Assembly: GCA_002025645.1 (NCBI GenBank)
Contig: CP018783.1
Location: forward strand, 2,666,001 to 2,730,000
Source of the DNA: Curtobacterium pusillum
GTDB taxonomy: Bacteria > Actinomycetota > Actinomycetes > Actinomycetales > Microbacteriaceae
Length of the DNA: 64,000 bases
Direction: 5' to 3'
Of this stretch, positions 9,371 through 18,523 are shown one piece after another (position 1 is the first letter of the stretch; each line of letters starts with the position of its first letter). A model generated the notes under the pieces. That model searched no databases. It was not told the DNA's origin and saw only the letters and a program-made list of their open reading frames with translations. Made by a program: the position numbers and the translations under genes.

Positions 9371-10392
9371 CGATGACCGACAGCACGACCCGCGACCACG
9401 CCCTCGCCGCGTTCCAGGGCCTCGCGATCGGCGACGCCCTCGGGATGCCGACCCAGTCGATGTCCCTGCAGCAGATCCGCGAGGACCACGGCCGCATCAC
9501 GGGCTTCGTCGACGCCGGCCCCCGGCAGCGCATCGCCCACGGCATGCCCGCCGCGAGCATCACCGACGACACCGAACAGGCCGTGCTCGTCGCCCGACTG
9601 CTCGTCGAGGGGAACGGCCGGCTCGACCCGACGCGGTTCGCCGAGGCACTCATCGCGTGGGAGCGCGGGATGGCGGCCAAGGGCTCGCTCGACCTGCTCG
9701 GACCCAGCACGAAGACGGCCGTCCAGCGCATCCTCGACGGCGTCCCCGTGTCCGAGGCGGGCTCGACGGGCACCACCAACGGGGCCGCGATGCGCATCAC
9801 CCCGGTCGGCATCACCACGACCGTCGACGACCTCGACGTGCTCGTCGACGCCGTGCAGGACGCGTCGCGCGTGACCCACGACACCGGACTCGGCATCGCC
9901 GGGGCGTCGGCGATCGCCGCGGCCGTCAGCGCCGGGATCGACGGCGCATCCCGCGCCGAGGCGCTCGACGTCGCCGTGGCCGCGGCCCGGATCGGCGAAC
10001 GGCGCGGGCACTGGATCGCCGGTGCCTCGATCGCCGACAAGACCGCGTGGGCCCGCGGATGGCTTCCAACGGTGTCCGGCCCGGACCGCGTCGTGGCGAT
10101 CGACGGTGTGATCGGCACGAGCGTCGCGAGCCAGGAGTCCGTCGTGGCGGCACTCGCCCTGGTGTCCCTCGACCTCGACCCCTGGGAGACGCTCTGCACG
10201 GCCGCGAGCACCGGCGGTGACACCGACACGATCGCGGCCATGGCGGGCGCGGTGCTCGGTGCCGTGCACGGGGCGTCGGCGTGGTCGTCCGAGGCGGTCG
10301 CGCAGGTCGAGTCCGTCAACGACATCCGGTTCACGGACGTCGTGACCCCCCTGCTGGAGATCCGCGCGAACAGGGCGGCCAGCATCCACTAG
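9367..10392 (+). CDS. ADP-ribosylglycohydrolase (DraG/ARH) family protein
   Basis: This 341-residue protein has the ARH metal-binding signatures: ITDDTEQ (about 59-65), a central GTTNGAAMRITPVG and the C-terminal STGGDTDTIAAMAGA. These ligate two Mg ions in the family, which cleaves N-glycosidic bonds of ADP-ribose conjugates or similar ribosides. The N-terminal ALAAFQGLAIGDALGMPTQ is also typical. It is translationally coupled to the GntR regulator (ATGA) and followed by an NCS1 permease and a PfkB kinase. That context favours a small ribosylated substrate brought in by the permease over protein de-ADP-ribosylation. It corresponds in layout to E. coli YegU. Confidence 0.85.
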   Translation: MTMTDSTTRDHALAAFQGLAIGDALGMPTQSMSLQQIREDHGRITGFVDAGPRQRIAHGMPAASITDDTEQAVLVARLLVEGNGRLDPTRFAEALIAWERGMAAKGSLDLLGPSTKTAVQRILDGVPVSEAGSTGTTNGAAMRITPVGITTTVDDLDVLVDAVQDASRVTHDTGLGIAGASAIAAAVSAGIDGASRAEALDVAVAAARIGERRGHWIAGASIADKTAWARGWLPTVSGPDRVVAIDGVIGTSVASQESVVAALALVSLDLDPWETLCTAASTGGDTDTIAAMAGAVLGAVHGASAWSSEAVAQVESVNDIRFTDVVTPLLEIRANRAASIH

Positions 10393-10462
10393 CCCCGGTC
10401 GGTGGCGACCCCCACGAGCCACCGCCCGGACCCGAAACCCTTCCGACGACGTAAGAGGAACC

Positions 10463-11950
10463 ATGGCAGACACCCCGAGCTCGGGAACCCTCACCAGCAT
10501 CGAGCAGCGCGGCATCGAACCCGTGCCCGCCGCCGAGCGCACCGGGCAGGCCGGCGCGCTGTTCTGGGTGTGGTTCGCCGCCAACATCTCCATCCTCGGG
10601 CTGCCCCTCGGCGCGACCCTGGTGGCGTTCCAGCACCTGAACATCTGGCAGGCGCTGCTCGTCGCGGTGATCGGCGCCGCCGGGTCGTTCGCCGTGGTCG
10701 GCGTGATCTCGATCGCCGGGCGTCGGGGCGGTGCACCCGGCCTGACCCTGAGCCGGGCGGTCTTCGGCGTCCGCGGCAACATTGGACCGACGTTCGTCTC
10801 GCTGCTGTCCCGCCTCGGCTGGGAGACCGTCAACACCACGACGGCGGCCTTCGTGCTCCTGTCGCTCTTCACGATCCTCTTCGGGACGGACGGTGACGCC
10901 AAGCACGACCCGGTGCTGACGATCGTCGCGATCCTCGTGTTCGTCGTGGCGACCGTGCTCATCTCCGGCCTCGGCCACGCGTTCATCGTCGCCGTGCAGA
11001 AGTGGGCGACGTGGGTCTTCGGTGCCCTGAACGTCTTCGTCGCCGTGTTCCTGGTCGTCCGCGTCGACTGGCACGTCGTCGGCAGCGCCCCCGCCGGGCC
11101 GTTCGCCGCGATGGCGATCGGGATCGGCACGATCGCGGCCGGCACCGGCATCGGTTGGGCGACAGCGGGTGCGGACATCGCCCGGTACTCGAAGACCAGC
11201 GTGCGTGCCGGCAAGCTCGTCAGCGCGAGCGCCGCCGGGGCCGGCATCCCACTCGTCGTCCTCGTCGGGCTCGGTGCGCTCGTGTCCGCCGGCGACCCCA
11301 CCCTGGCGCAGGCCGGGGACCCGGTCGCCGCGATCCGCGACCTGCTCCCCGGGTGGATGGCCGTCCCGTACCTCATCGCGGCGTTCGGCGGGCTGCTGCT
11401 GTCGAACCACCTCTCGGTGTACTCGGCGAGCCTCACCACGCTGACCCTCGGCATCAAGGTGCCCCGGGTGTGGGCGGTCACGGTCGACGTCGTCGTGACG
11501 TTCCTCGGCGCGATGTACTTCATGCTCGTCGCCGACGGCTTCTACGCGCCGTTCATCACCTTCATCTCCGTGCTCGCCGTCCCGATCACCGCCTGGCTCG
11601 GGGTCTTCATCGCCGACATCGTCCGCCGCACCTGGTACGACCCCGAGGCGCTGCTCGACCTCCGTGCCGGTGGCCGCTACTGGTACTCCGGCGGCATCGC
11701 CTGGCGGGCCGTCATCGCCTGGGCGGTCGCGATCGTCGTCGGCTTCCTGTTCACGAGCGTGCAGGTCGGTGACGCGGACCCGGTGTTCGTCGGGGCGTTC
11801 GCCAGCACCTGGATCGGCGCGAACGGGCTCGGCTGGATCGTCACGTTCATCGTCGCCGCCGCGGTCTACGTGCTCACCGGTGGTCCGAAGGGCGCCCTGC
11901 ACGCGCCGGCCGACGAGTCGGCTCCGCTGCCCGCGACGGAGCACGCCTGA
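10463..11950 (+). CDS. NCS1-family permease (purine-cytosine permease type)
   Basis: This 495-residue integral membrane protein has about 12 hydrophobic helices. It shows the NCS1 pattern: a short polar N-terminus ending in GIEPVPAAERTG, then FWVWFAANISILGLPLGATL, and RRGGAPGLTLSRAVFGVRG before helix 3. Family members import nucleobases, hydantoins or related heterocycles with H+ or Na+. AAGAGGAA about 6 nt before ATG is a clear ribosome-binding site. Its stop overlaps the kinase start (TGATG). In E. coli yegTUVW a NupG-type transporter occupies this role, so here the importer is of a different family. Confidence 0.88.
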   Translation: MADTPSSGTLTSIEQRGIEPVPAAERTGQAGALFWVWFAANISILGLPLGATLVAFQHLNIWQALLVAVIGAAGSFAVVGVISIAGRRGGAPGLTLSRAVFGVRGNIGPTFVSLLSRLGWETVNTTTAAFVLLSLFTILFGTDGDAKHDPVLTIVAILVFVVATVLISGLGHAFIVAVQKWATWVFGALNVFVAVFLVVRVDWHVVGSAPAGPFAAMAIGIGTIAAGTGIGWATAGADIARYSKTSVRAGKLVSASAAGAGIPLVVLVGLGALVSAGDPTLAQAGDPVAAIRDLLPGWMAVPYLIAAFGGLLLSNHLSVYSASLTTLTLGIKVPRVWAVTVDVVVTFLGAMYFMLVADGFYAPFITFISVLAVPITAWLGVFIADIVRRTWYDPEALLDLRAGGRYWYSGGIAWRAVIAWAVAIVVGFLFTSVQVGDADPVFVGAFASTWIGANGLGWIVTFIVAAAVYVLTGGPKGALHAPADESAPLPATEHA

Positions 11951-12882
11951 TGGCCCGCCTGGTCTCGGTCGGCAACGTCATCGTCGACATCGTGATGCGC
12001 GTCGGTGAGCTGCCCGACCCGGGCGGCGACGTGATCGCGTCCTCGTCGGAGATCACGGCCGGTGGCGGTCTGAACACGATGGTGGCCGCACGACGCGACG
12101 GCCTCGAGGTCCTCTTCGCCGGCCAGTACGGCACCGGCCCGTTCGGTGACGTCGTCCGTAGGGCGCTCGTCGACGCCGACGTCGAGGTCCTGCAGCCCGG
12201 CCTGACCGACCAGGACAGCGGGTACTGCGTCGCGCTCGTCGACGCCTCCACCGAGCGCACCTTCGTCACGAGCGTCGGCGCCGAGGGTCGGCTCGGCGCG
12301 TCCGAGCTCGCCCGAGTGGAGCTGCGCGACGACGACACGCTGTTCGTGTCCGGCTACGGTCTCGCCCATCCCGTCAACGGGCGTGCGATCGCGGCCTGGA
12401 TCCCGACGATCCCGGCTTCGGTGCGCGTCGTGTTCGACCCGTCGCCGCTCGTCGCGACGCTGGACCCGCAGGTGGTGGCGCCCGTCACGGCGCGTGCGGA
12501 CATCGTGTCCGCGAACGCCCGGGAGGCCCGGCTCAGGTCCCCGGGATCGGCCGACCTCCGCCAGGCGGTCACCGCCATGGCCGCGGTCGCCCGGGGCACG
12601 GTGCTGGTGCGTGACGGCGGTGCCGGCTGCTGGGTGGCGGACCCGTCGCTCCCCGACGGGCCCGTGCTCGTGCCGGGCTTCGCGGTCGAGGCCGTCGACA
12701 CGAACGGTGCCGGAGACGCGCACGGCGGCGTGCTCGTCGCGGCGCTCGCCCGCGGGGAACACCTGCTCGACGCGGTCCGCCGCGCCAACGCGGCCGCCGC
12801 GATCGCGGTGTCGCGGCCCGGACCGGCGACGGCGCCCACGCGGGCCGAGACCGACGCGTTCCTGGCCACGCACCCGGCCTGA
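11950..12882 (+). CDS. PfkB-family carbohydrate/nucleoside kinase
   Basis: This 310-residue ribokinase-like protein has the N-terminal GGG substrate motif (ITAGGGLNTMVAARR, about 37-51) and the C-terminal PfkB signature DTNGAGDAHGGVLVAAL (about 252-268), in which the Asp of GAGD is the catalytic base. Family members phosphorylate ribose, nucleosides or other sugars with ATP in the cytoplasm. The ATG overlaps the permease stop (TGATG). With the hydrolase and permease it suggests import, N-glycosidic cleavage and phosphorylation of the released sugar. It corresponds to E. coli YegV. Confidence 0.88.
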   Translation: MARLVSVGNVIVDIVMRVGELPDPGGDVIASSSEITAGGGLNTMVAARRDGLEVLFAGQYGTGPFGDVVRRALVDADVEVLQPGLTDQDSGYCVALVDASTERTFVTSVGAEGRLGASELARVELRDDDTLFVSGYGLAHPVNGRAIAAWIPTIPASVRVVFDPSPLVATLDPQVVAPVTARADIVSANAREARLRSPGSADLRQAVTAMAAVARGTVLVRDGGAGCWVADPSLPDGPVLVPGFAVEAVDTNGAGDAHGGVLVAALARGEHLLDAVRRANAAAAIAVSRPGPATAPTRAETDAFLATHPA

Positions 12883-12981
12883 CGGGTCCGCCGGGGCCGC
12901 GCCGTGCCTCCAGTCCGGGTCGCGCACCGGGGGACACGCGTCTGGACGGACGGAGGCGACCGCCTGCGTACCGTCGGTGCC

Positions 12982-13881
12982 ATGACGGACCAGTACAGCA
13001 AGCAGGACCCGACGACGATGTACGCCGACAAGAAGCCCGACGAGCAGTACCTCCCGGGTGCCGGCACCGACGCCGAGATGGCGGAGAACGTCCCGGCCGA
13101 CCACGGCGAGGACACCTACCGCGGCTCCGGTCGACTCGAGGGTCGCAAGGCGCTCATCACCGGTGGCGACTCGGGCATCGGCGCCGCCGTCGCGATCGCC
13201 TACGCACGTGAGGGTGCCGACGTGGCCATCTCGTACCTCCCCGAGGAGCAGGAGGACGCCGACCGGATCGTGGCCCTCATCGAGGCCGCCGGCCGCAAGG
13301 CCGTGGCGCTCCCGGGCGACATCACGTCGCTGGCGTTCTGCGAGCAGCTCGTCGCGGACGCGGTCGGGCAGCTCGGTGGCCTCGACATCCTCGTGAACAA
13401 CGCGGGCAAGCAGCAGAACGTCGAGTCGATCGTGGACATCTCGGACGACGAGTTCGACGAGACCTTCAAGACCAACGTCTACGCGACCTTCCGCATCACG
13501 AAGGCCGCGGTGCCGCACCTGGAGCCCGGGTCGACGATCATCAACACGACCTCGATCCAGGCGTACGCGCCGTCACCGCACCTCGTGCACTACGCGGCGA
13601 CGAAGTCCACCGTGAACAACCTGGCGAAGGGCCTCGCGGCGCAGCTCGCGCCGAAGGGCATCCGCGTGAACGCCGTGGCACCCGGTCCGATCTGGACCCC
13701 GCTGCAGCCCGCCGGTGGGCAGCCGCCGGAGGCCCTGCCGACCGCCGGCGAGCAGACCTACCTCGGTCGCTGGGGCCAGCCGGCCGAGCTCGCGCCGGCG
13801 TACGTGTTCCTGGCGAGCGGCGAGTCGTCGTACGTGGTCGGCGAGACGCTCCACGTCGACGGTGGGATGCCGACGCCGTAG
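12982..13881 (+). CDS. SDR-family oxidoreductase (YghA/Gsp39-like)
   Basis: This 299-residue short-chain dehydrogenase has an extended polar N-terminus (about 1-50, with a DQYSKQDPTTMY start), typical of the YghA/GSP39 stress-linked group. It has the nucleotide-binding motif TGGDSGIG (about 60-67), NNAG (about 139-142), and the catalytic Ser plus YAATK (about 203-207). The substrate in this group is usually an aldehyde or alcohol. The ATG is chosen because TACCGT lies 7 nt upstream, a leaderless arrangement; residues read upstream of it look non-coding. Palindrome 13933-13970 downstream is its likely terminator. Confidence 0.88.
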   Translation: MTDQYSKQDPTTMYADKKPDEQYLPGAGTDAEMAENVPADHGEDTYRGSGRLEGRKALITGGDSGIGAAVAIAYAREGADVAISYLPEEQEDADRIVALIEAAGRKAVALPGDITSLAFCEQLVADAVGQLGGLDILVNNAGKQQNVESIVDISDDEFDETFKTNVYATFRITKAAVPHLEPGSTIINTTSIQAYAPSPHLVHYAATKSTVNNLAKGLAAQLAPKGIRVNAVAPGPIWTPLQPAGGQPPEALPTAGEQTYLGRWGQPAELAPAYVFLASGESSYVVGETLHVDGGMPTP

Positions 13882-13932
13882 CGCGCCACCGCGCCGTGCG
13901 CGACGCCGCGTCGTGCACGAGACGACGCATCG

Positions 13933-13970
13933 ACAGCGAGACACCGCCGGATCCGGCGGTGTCTCGCTGT
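13933..13970. terminator. 38-bp perfect palindrome (GCCGGATCCGGC family)
   Basis: The sequence is a perfect palindrome centred on GCCGGATCCGGC with outer arms ACAGCGAGACACC. It lies between the convergent SDR gene and the small hypothetical gene at 13998, so it can serve as a bidirectional terminator. A second copy of the same core lies at 60815-60838. Confidence 0.75.
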
Positions 13971-13997
13971 GTGTGGGGTGTCCCGCGCCGGGCGGCG

Positions 13998-14321
13998 TCA
14001 GCAGGGCGTCGTGCAGGTGCGCGCCATGCGCTCGAGGAGCTCGCGGGCCGACAGTGCTGCCGCGAGCTCGACCTCGACGGGGTTGATCCCGACGGCACGC
14101 TCGAACTCGCGACGACGGGCCTGGTCGGCGATCGCGACCTCCGGACGCTGCGGCAGGACGGCGATCGCCCGGGCCGCGGCATCGAACGCGCCGACCGGTC
14201 GACCGAGCTGCACCCACATGGTGCGGACGTCGTGCGCGACCTGGTCGGGATCGCCGCCGAACTCGAAGCCGGCCGAGGCCATTGTCGCCAGTCCCTGCGC
14301 GGTGGGGTCGTTCGGGGTCAT
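13998..14321 (-). CDS. small hypothetical protein, 107 aa
   Basis: I do not recognise this protein. It reads MTPNDPTAQGLATMASAG at the start, then a mostly helical Ala/Arg/Glu-rich body and a cysteine-containing tail (ARTCTTPC). It is acidic to neutral, with no signal peptide or membrane helix. There is no clear Shine-Dalgarno sequence, so the start is uncertain; the ATG at residue 14 is an alternative. It is divergent from the TetR regulator at 14490. Coding is supported by the reading frame and the GC pattern, not by a known family. Confidence 0.5.
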   Translation of the reverse strand: MTPNDPTAQGLATMASAGFEFGGDPDQVAHDVRTMWVQLGRPVGAFDAAARAIAVLPQRPEVAIADQARRREFERAVGINPVEVELAAALSARELLERMARTCTTPC

Positions 14322-14370
14322 GGCGGCATCGTCACACGGATCCCCGCGAACGTGCTGCGAACCGACGTCT

Positions 14371-14419
14371 TGTCCCCCGACATGCCGACACCCGGACCGG
14401 GGATTCTGGTGTCCCCCGA
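14371..14419. promoter_or_regulatory. direct repeat upstream of TetR gene
   Basis: TGTCCCCCGA occurs at 14371-14380 and again at 14410-14419 in the divergent space between the small hypothetical gene and the TetR gene. The second copy follows GACACC...GGTGTC, a broken inverted repeat. It is a weak operator candidate. Confidence 0.25.
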
Positions 14420-14489
14420 TCTCCGTTTGGATGGACGTGCCCCCAGTGGGCGACGCGGACAGGACGTCCGGGGACCGACGGAGGGCACG

Positions 14490-15164
14490 ATGCTCGAACA
14501 CACCAGCGCGGACACGCAGGCGGCAGCCGCCGCGGCCGCCACCCTGCACCTGCGGATCACGATCGTGGGGGCGACCGTCGACCTGCTCCGGGACGTCCCG
14601 TTCCACGAGGCCGACGCCGAGAAGGTCGCCGAACGCCTCGGCATCTCCGCCGACGAGCTCCGGCAGCACTTCCCCTCGTGGGACGGGCTCGTGCTCGCCG
14701 CGGTCGACCGGTGGAACGGCGGCCGGATGGACGAGGTCACGCGCGAGGTCGGCGACGGGTCCACCGTGCAGCTGCTCCGCGCGATCGTCGCCTCGAACGC
14801 CGAGGACCCGGCGCTCATGCGACTGCTCGTCGCGCTGCTGTCCGTCGCGGGCAACCCGCAGCACCCGATGGCCACCTACCTGCGCTCGCGGTACCAGCTC
14901 TTCTACGCGCAGATCAAGCGCGGGCTCGAGCACGACATCGCCGTGGGCCGCGCACCGCACACGATGGATCCCCGTCGCGGCGCGGAGCAGCTCATCGCCC
15001 TGTACGAGGGGCTGCAGCTGCAGGCGCTCCTGCGCTCGGACCTCGACCTCGTGCCGGCCTTCGACCGCGCCGTCGCCCGGCTCGAGCGTGGCTGGATGGA
15101 GCGTTACGAGCCCCAGGCCGCGCGTCGACTGTCGACGTGGAGCGACGGCGGCTGGGAGCTCTGA
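14490..15164 (+). CDS. TetR-like transcriptional regulator
   Basis: This 224-residue protein has an N-terminal helix-turn-helix (about 20-65; the segment VAERLGISADELRQHFPSW matches the TetR recognition helix region) and a helical ligand domain. The C-terminal part resembles TetR_C domains in which PRRGAEQLIALYEGLQLQALL forms a long dimer helix. The start is fixed by GGAGGG about 5 nt before ATG. It converges tightly with the ThrE-type exporter (10 nt between stops). Its target is unknown; control of its own divergent promoter region is the default expectation. Confidence 0.75.
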   Translation: MLEHTSADTQAAAAAAATLHLRITIVGATVDLLRDVPFHEADAEKVAERLGISADELRQHFPSWDGLVLAAVDRWNGGRMDEVTREVGDGSTVQLLRAIVASNAEDPALMRLLVALLSVAGNPQHPMATYLRSRYQLFYAQIKRGLEHDIAVGRAPHTMDPRRGAEQLIALYEGLQLQALLRSDLDLVPAFDRAVARLERGWMERYEPQAARRLSTWSDGGWEL

Positions 15165-15173
15165 GGCGCGTCC

Positions 15174-16682
15174 TCAGCGCGGTCGTGGGCCGCGTGGCAC
15201 CGAACCGTCGCCCGGGTCGTAGCCCGAGTCGCGGATGACGCGCAGCGCGGTCGTGTCGTTGTGGACCGAGTGCACGACCACCTTCCGCGCACGGCGCAAC
15301 GCCCGCCGGGCACCCGGGGTCGCGACGAGCCCGCCGAGCACCAACCCCGCGCCGATCCCCAGGGCCACCGACACCGCGGCGACGAAGTCGAGGGCGGCGC
15401 TCGACGAACCGGACATGAAGTTCAGCAGTGCGTTCGACACGGCGACACCGGGCAGTAGGGCGCCGCAGAACGCCGGGACCGCGATGGCCGCGACCGCCGT
15501 CCGCATCCGGGCAGCGGCGATGGTCGACAGCACGCCCAGCAGGACGGCGGCGAGGAACGTCGCGCCGAGCAGCGGGATGCCGAGGTCGCGCAGGCCTCGC
15601 AGCGCCGCTCCGGCCGCGACGGAGAACACCACGGCGACGGGGATGACACGGGCACTGGCCTGCTGCACGAAGCAGTTCGCGGCCGCCGACACCACGGTCA
15701 GCGCGAGGGAGGCCCAGAGCGGCAGGGTCTGCGTGACGATGCCGGACGGGTCGACCTCGATGTGCAGCCACTTCGTCACGGCGATGCCGGCCGGCACCCC
15801 GACGACGATCGCCGCGATGATCAACCCGATGTAGAACGCCCGGGCGACGGCCATCGCCCGGAAGCCGGAGATCGCGTCCTGCGCCCACGTGACGAGCGAC
15901 GGGTGTGGGAGCAGCAGCACCACGAGCGCCGCCACCATCGTCGCGGCCTGGCCCGGGTGCAGCACGCCGGCCCAGATCGCGAGCGTGCCGATCGCCGACG
16001 CCACCGCACCCTGCGCCCCGGACACGAAGAACTGCGGGAAGCCCCGGCCCGTCAACCACCGCCCGGAGACGATGATCCCGAGCATGAGCACGAAGGCGCC
16101 GAGCCCCGCACGCCACCCGCCACCGGCCTGCATCGAGATCGAGATGCCGAGGATCGACAGCCCCACGTCGGCCATCCACCGTGGCCACCGCGGCGGCAGG
16201 CGCAGCACCGCGACCAGCGCGTTGACGGCCGAGGTCATGTCGCGCTCGTCGTGCACGAGGTCGTCGACGATCTGGTTCGCCCGCGCCAGCCGGTCCAGGT
16301 CGGAGCCGTCGGACTGCACGGTGCGGACCTTCACGAGCGGCGGGGTGTCCGCCGGGGCGTACTGGATCGTGACCGAGCTGCCGGAGAAGTCGAGGTCGAG
16401 GGGTGCGAGGTTCCACTTCGTCGACACCGCCACGACTGCCGTCTCGACGCTCCGGGTGTCCGCGCCCGAGGCGAGCATCACCTCGGCGAGGTCGAGACAG
16501 AAGTCGACGATCTGCACGGGCGAGTACTGCTCGCGCGGTCTGGTGTCCGGCGTGACGTCCTCGTAGATCGTGCCGCGCAGTCGCGCGCGGGCATCGCGGA
16601 TGTCGTGCTGCGCAAGGTTGCGGACGCGCGGCCGGGGGAGGCGCCCGGGTCTGGGGGCACCGGGGAGGGACTGCTCGGCCAT
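15174..16682 (-). CDS. ThrE-family threonine/serine exporter
   Basis: This 502-residue protein combines the two halves of the ThrE family. A cytoplasmic N-terminal domain (about 45-160) holds LASGADTRSVETAV and a DFSGSSVTIQY strand. About ten membrane helices follow, with repeated Gly-rich segments (GRGFPQFFVSGAQGAVASAIGT) and a second ThrE_2-type helix set from about residue 330. ThrE of Corynebacterium glutamicum exports threonine and serine using the proton gradient. The ATG at 16682 sits close to a 50-bp palindrome (16721-16770) that separates it from osmC. Substrate range is inferred from the family only. Confidence 0.88.
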   Translation of the reverse strand: MAEQSLPGAPRPGRLPRPRVRNLAQHDIRDARARLRGTIYEDVTPDTRPREQYSPVQIVDFCLDLAEVMLASGADTRSVETAVVAVSTKWNLAPLDLDFSGSSVTIQYAPADTPPLVKVRTVQSDGSDLDRLARANQIVDDLVHDERDMTSAVNALVAVLRLPPRWPRWMADVGLSILGISISMQAGGGWRAGLGAFVLMLGIIVSGRWLTGRGFPQFFVSGAQGAVASAIGTLAIWAGVLHPGQAATMVAALVVLLLPHPSLVTWAQDAISGFRAMAVARAFYIGLIIAAIVVGVPAGIAVTKWLHIEVDPSGIVTQTLPLWASLALTVVSAAANCFVQQASARVIPVAVVFSVAAGAALRGLRDLGIPLLGATFLAAVLLGVLSTIAAARMRTAVAAIAVPAFCGALLPGVAVSNALLNFMSGSSSAALDFVAAVSVALGIGAGLVLGGLVATPGARRALRRARKVVVHSVHNDTTALRVIRDSGYDPGDGSVPRGPRPR

Positions 16683-16720
16683 CCCGCCATGGTGCCAGTC
16701 ACGTTCTCCACGTGACCGGT

Positions 16721-16770
16721 GGACGGACGGGAGGCGCGGTGCCAGCTGGCACCGCGCCTCCCGTCCGTCC
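16721..16770. repeat. REPIN-like palindrome, copy 2
   Basis: This is a perfect 50-bp palindrome with arms GGACGGACGGGAGGCGCGGT followed by GCCAG at the centre. It lies between the osmC stop and the ThrE start (both minus strand), where it may terminate osmC. It shares the GGAGGCGCGGTGCC core with the copies at 5275, 47553 and 60878. Confidence 0.85.
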
Positions 16771-16781
16771 GGTGGTGCGGA

Positions 16782-17222
16782 CTACTGCTCGAGCGTCGCG
16801 TGCAGCGTGATGTCGACCCCGGTCAGCGCCTTGCTGACGGGGCACGTCGCCTTGGCGTCGTCGGCTGCCTTGAGGAAGGCCGCCTCGTCGATGCCGGAGA
16901 CCTCGCCGCTGACGGTGAGGACGATGCCGGTGAGCTTGAAGCCGCCGGCGCTGTCCGGGCCGAGCGAGACGTCGGCCTTGACGTCGAGGGCCTCGACCGT
17001 GCCGCCGGCCTCGCCGAGGATCGCGGAGAACTGCATGGCGTAGCAGGCGGAGTGCGCTGCGGCGATGAGCTCCTCGGGGCTGGTGGTGCCGTCGGCGTCC
17101 TCGGCGGCGCGCTTCGGGAACGAGACGTCGTACGTGCCGACCTTGGAGCTGGAGAGTTCGACCTGGCCGGAGCCGTCGTTCAGGCCGCCGTTCCAGGCGG
17201 TGCGTGCGGTGCGCGTGGGCAT
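16782..17222 (-). CDS. osmC: OsmC-family peroxiredoxin
   Basis: This 146-residue protein is of usual OsmC length. It has the two catalytic cysteines in context: HSACYAM (Cys about 60) and ATCPVSKAL (Cys about 125). OsmC proteins reduce organic hydroperoxides with thiol reductants in the cytoplasm. The N-terminus MPTRTARTAWNGGL is typical of the OsmC subgroup rather than Ohr. It is divergent from a zinc alcohol dehydrogenase, with a 16-bp perfect palindrome between them that could bind a redox-sensing regulator. The ATG lies about 5 nt after AAAGGAG. Confidence 0.9.
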   Translation of the reverse strand: MPTRTARTAWNGGLNDGSGQVELSSSKVGTYDVSFPKRAAEDADGTTSPEELIAAAHSACYAMQFSAILGEAGGTVEALDVKADVSLGPDSAGGFKLTGIVLTVSGEVSGIDEAAFLKAADDAKATCPVSKALTGVDITLHATLEQ

Positions 17223-17281
17223 GGCCGCTCCTTTCGTGTGGGGAGAGGTCCCGAGCGGGACCGTCGCAGCCGAGTCAAGCG

Positions 17282-17297
17282 GAGAACGATCGTTCTC
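17282..17297. promoter_or_regulatory. perfect 16-bp palindrome, osmC/adh divergent promoter
   Basis: GAGAACGATCGTTCTC lies midway between the osmC start and the divergent alcohol dehydrogenase start. Its position suits an operator controlling both genes. TetR- or MarR-type regulators commonly use such sites. No regulator gene is adjacent. Confidence 0.55.
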
Positions 17298-17383
17298 GCA
17301 ACCGGCTCACGGGGAAGACGCAGGTTGCGAGCCCGGGGATTTAGACGACAGGTGTAGCGTGGATCACGTTCAAAGGAGTCCCC

Positions 17384-18436
17384 ATGCGCGCCGTCGTGTT
17401 CGAGCAGTACCAGACCTTCCCGTCCCTCACGGAGGTCCCGAAGCCCACTCCGGGCCCGGGGGAGGTGCTGCTCAAGGTCGCCGGTGCGGGGGCCTGCCAC
17501 TCCGACGTCGCCGTCTACCGCGAGTTCCAGGAGGGACAGCCGGGTGCCCAGGCCCCCGCGTTCGTCCTCGGGCACGAGAACTCCGGCTGGGTCGAGGAAC
17601 TCGGCGACGGCGTCTCGGGCTTCACCGTCGGTGACGCCTACCTCGTCTACGGACCGGTCGGCTGCGGGCACTGCTCGTACTGCTCGAAGGGGCAGGACAC
17701 CTACTGCGAGAACGCCGCCACGAACCCGTACATGGGCATCGGCCTCGGGCGTGACGGCGGCATGGCCGAGTACGTCACCGTCCCGGCCCGCAACCTCGTG
17801 CCGCTCGGGGACGCCGACCCCGTCGCCGCCGCGCCGCTCAGCGACGCTGCGCTCACGCCGTACCACGCGATCAAGAACGCCCTGCCGAACCTGGCGGGCG
17901 GCGGCAAGTACGCCCTCGTCGTCGGCCTCGGCGGACTCGGGCAGATCGCCGTGCAGATCCTCACCGCGCTGACCGGCGCCACCGTCATCGCCACGGACGT
18001 GAAGCAGGACGCCATGGACCGCGCGGCCGCCCGCGGCGCGATCACCGTGCCGGGCGGACCCGACCAGGTCGCCGCGATCCGCGAGATCACCGGTGGTCGC
18101 GGGGTGGACGCGGCGTTCGACTTCGTCGGCGCGACGCCCACGATCAAGACCGCCCAGGCGTCGATGGCGATCGGCGGGCGCTTCACGGTCGTCGGGATCG
18201 CCGGCGGCACCACCGAGTGGAACTTCTTCGCGACGCCGTACGAGTCGACGATCACCAACACCTACTGGGGAACCATCGAGGACCTGCACGAGGTCGTCGC
18301 CATGTACCGCGCCGGGCAGATCGTCCCGGACGTCGAGCGGTACGCCCTGGACGACGCGCTCGAGGCCTACCGGAAGCTCGAGGCCGGCGAGCTCTCGGGG
18401 CGCGCGGTGGTCGTTCCCTCCGCTGCCGCCGTCTGA
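17384..18436 (+). CDS. zinc-dependent alcohol dehydrogenase
   Basis: This 350-residue MDR-family enzyme has a catalytic zinc site (GACHSD, Cys about 38, and GHEN, His about 62). The structural zinc site has four cysteines in GCGHCSYCSKGQDTYC, and VVGLGGLGQIAVQ (about 184-196) is the NAD(P)-binding motif. Such enzymes oxidise alcohols or reduce aldehydes in the cytoplasm. AAAGGAG 5 nt before ATG fixes the start. It is divergent from osmC across a shared palindrome, suggesting a stress- or aldehyde-linked role. The substrate is unknown. Confidence 0.9.
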   Translation: MRAVVFEQYQTFPSLTEVPKPTPGPGEVLLKVAGAGACHSDVAVYREFQEGQPGAQAPAFVLGHENSGWVEELGDGVSGFTVGDAYLVYGPVGCGHCSYCSKGQDTYCENAATNPYMGIGLGRDGGMAEYVTVPARNLVPLGDADPVAAAPLSDAALTPYHAIKNALPNLAGGGKYALVVGLGGLGQIAVQILTALTGATVIATDVKQDAMDRAAARGAITVPGGPDQVAAIREITGGRGVDAAFDFVGATPTIKTAQASMAIGGRFTVVGIAGGTTEWNFFATPYESTITNTYWGTIEDLHEVVAMYRAGQIVPDVERYALDDALEAYRKLEAGELSGRAVVVPSAAAV

Positions 18437-18523
18437 CGATCCGGTAACGGTTCCCGCACTTCGTCGGGCTCCTCGGTATCGTGGTGACACGGTGCGAGGG
18501 GCGCACCGGGTGGGGAGTTGACC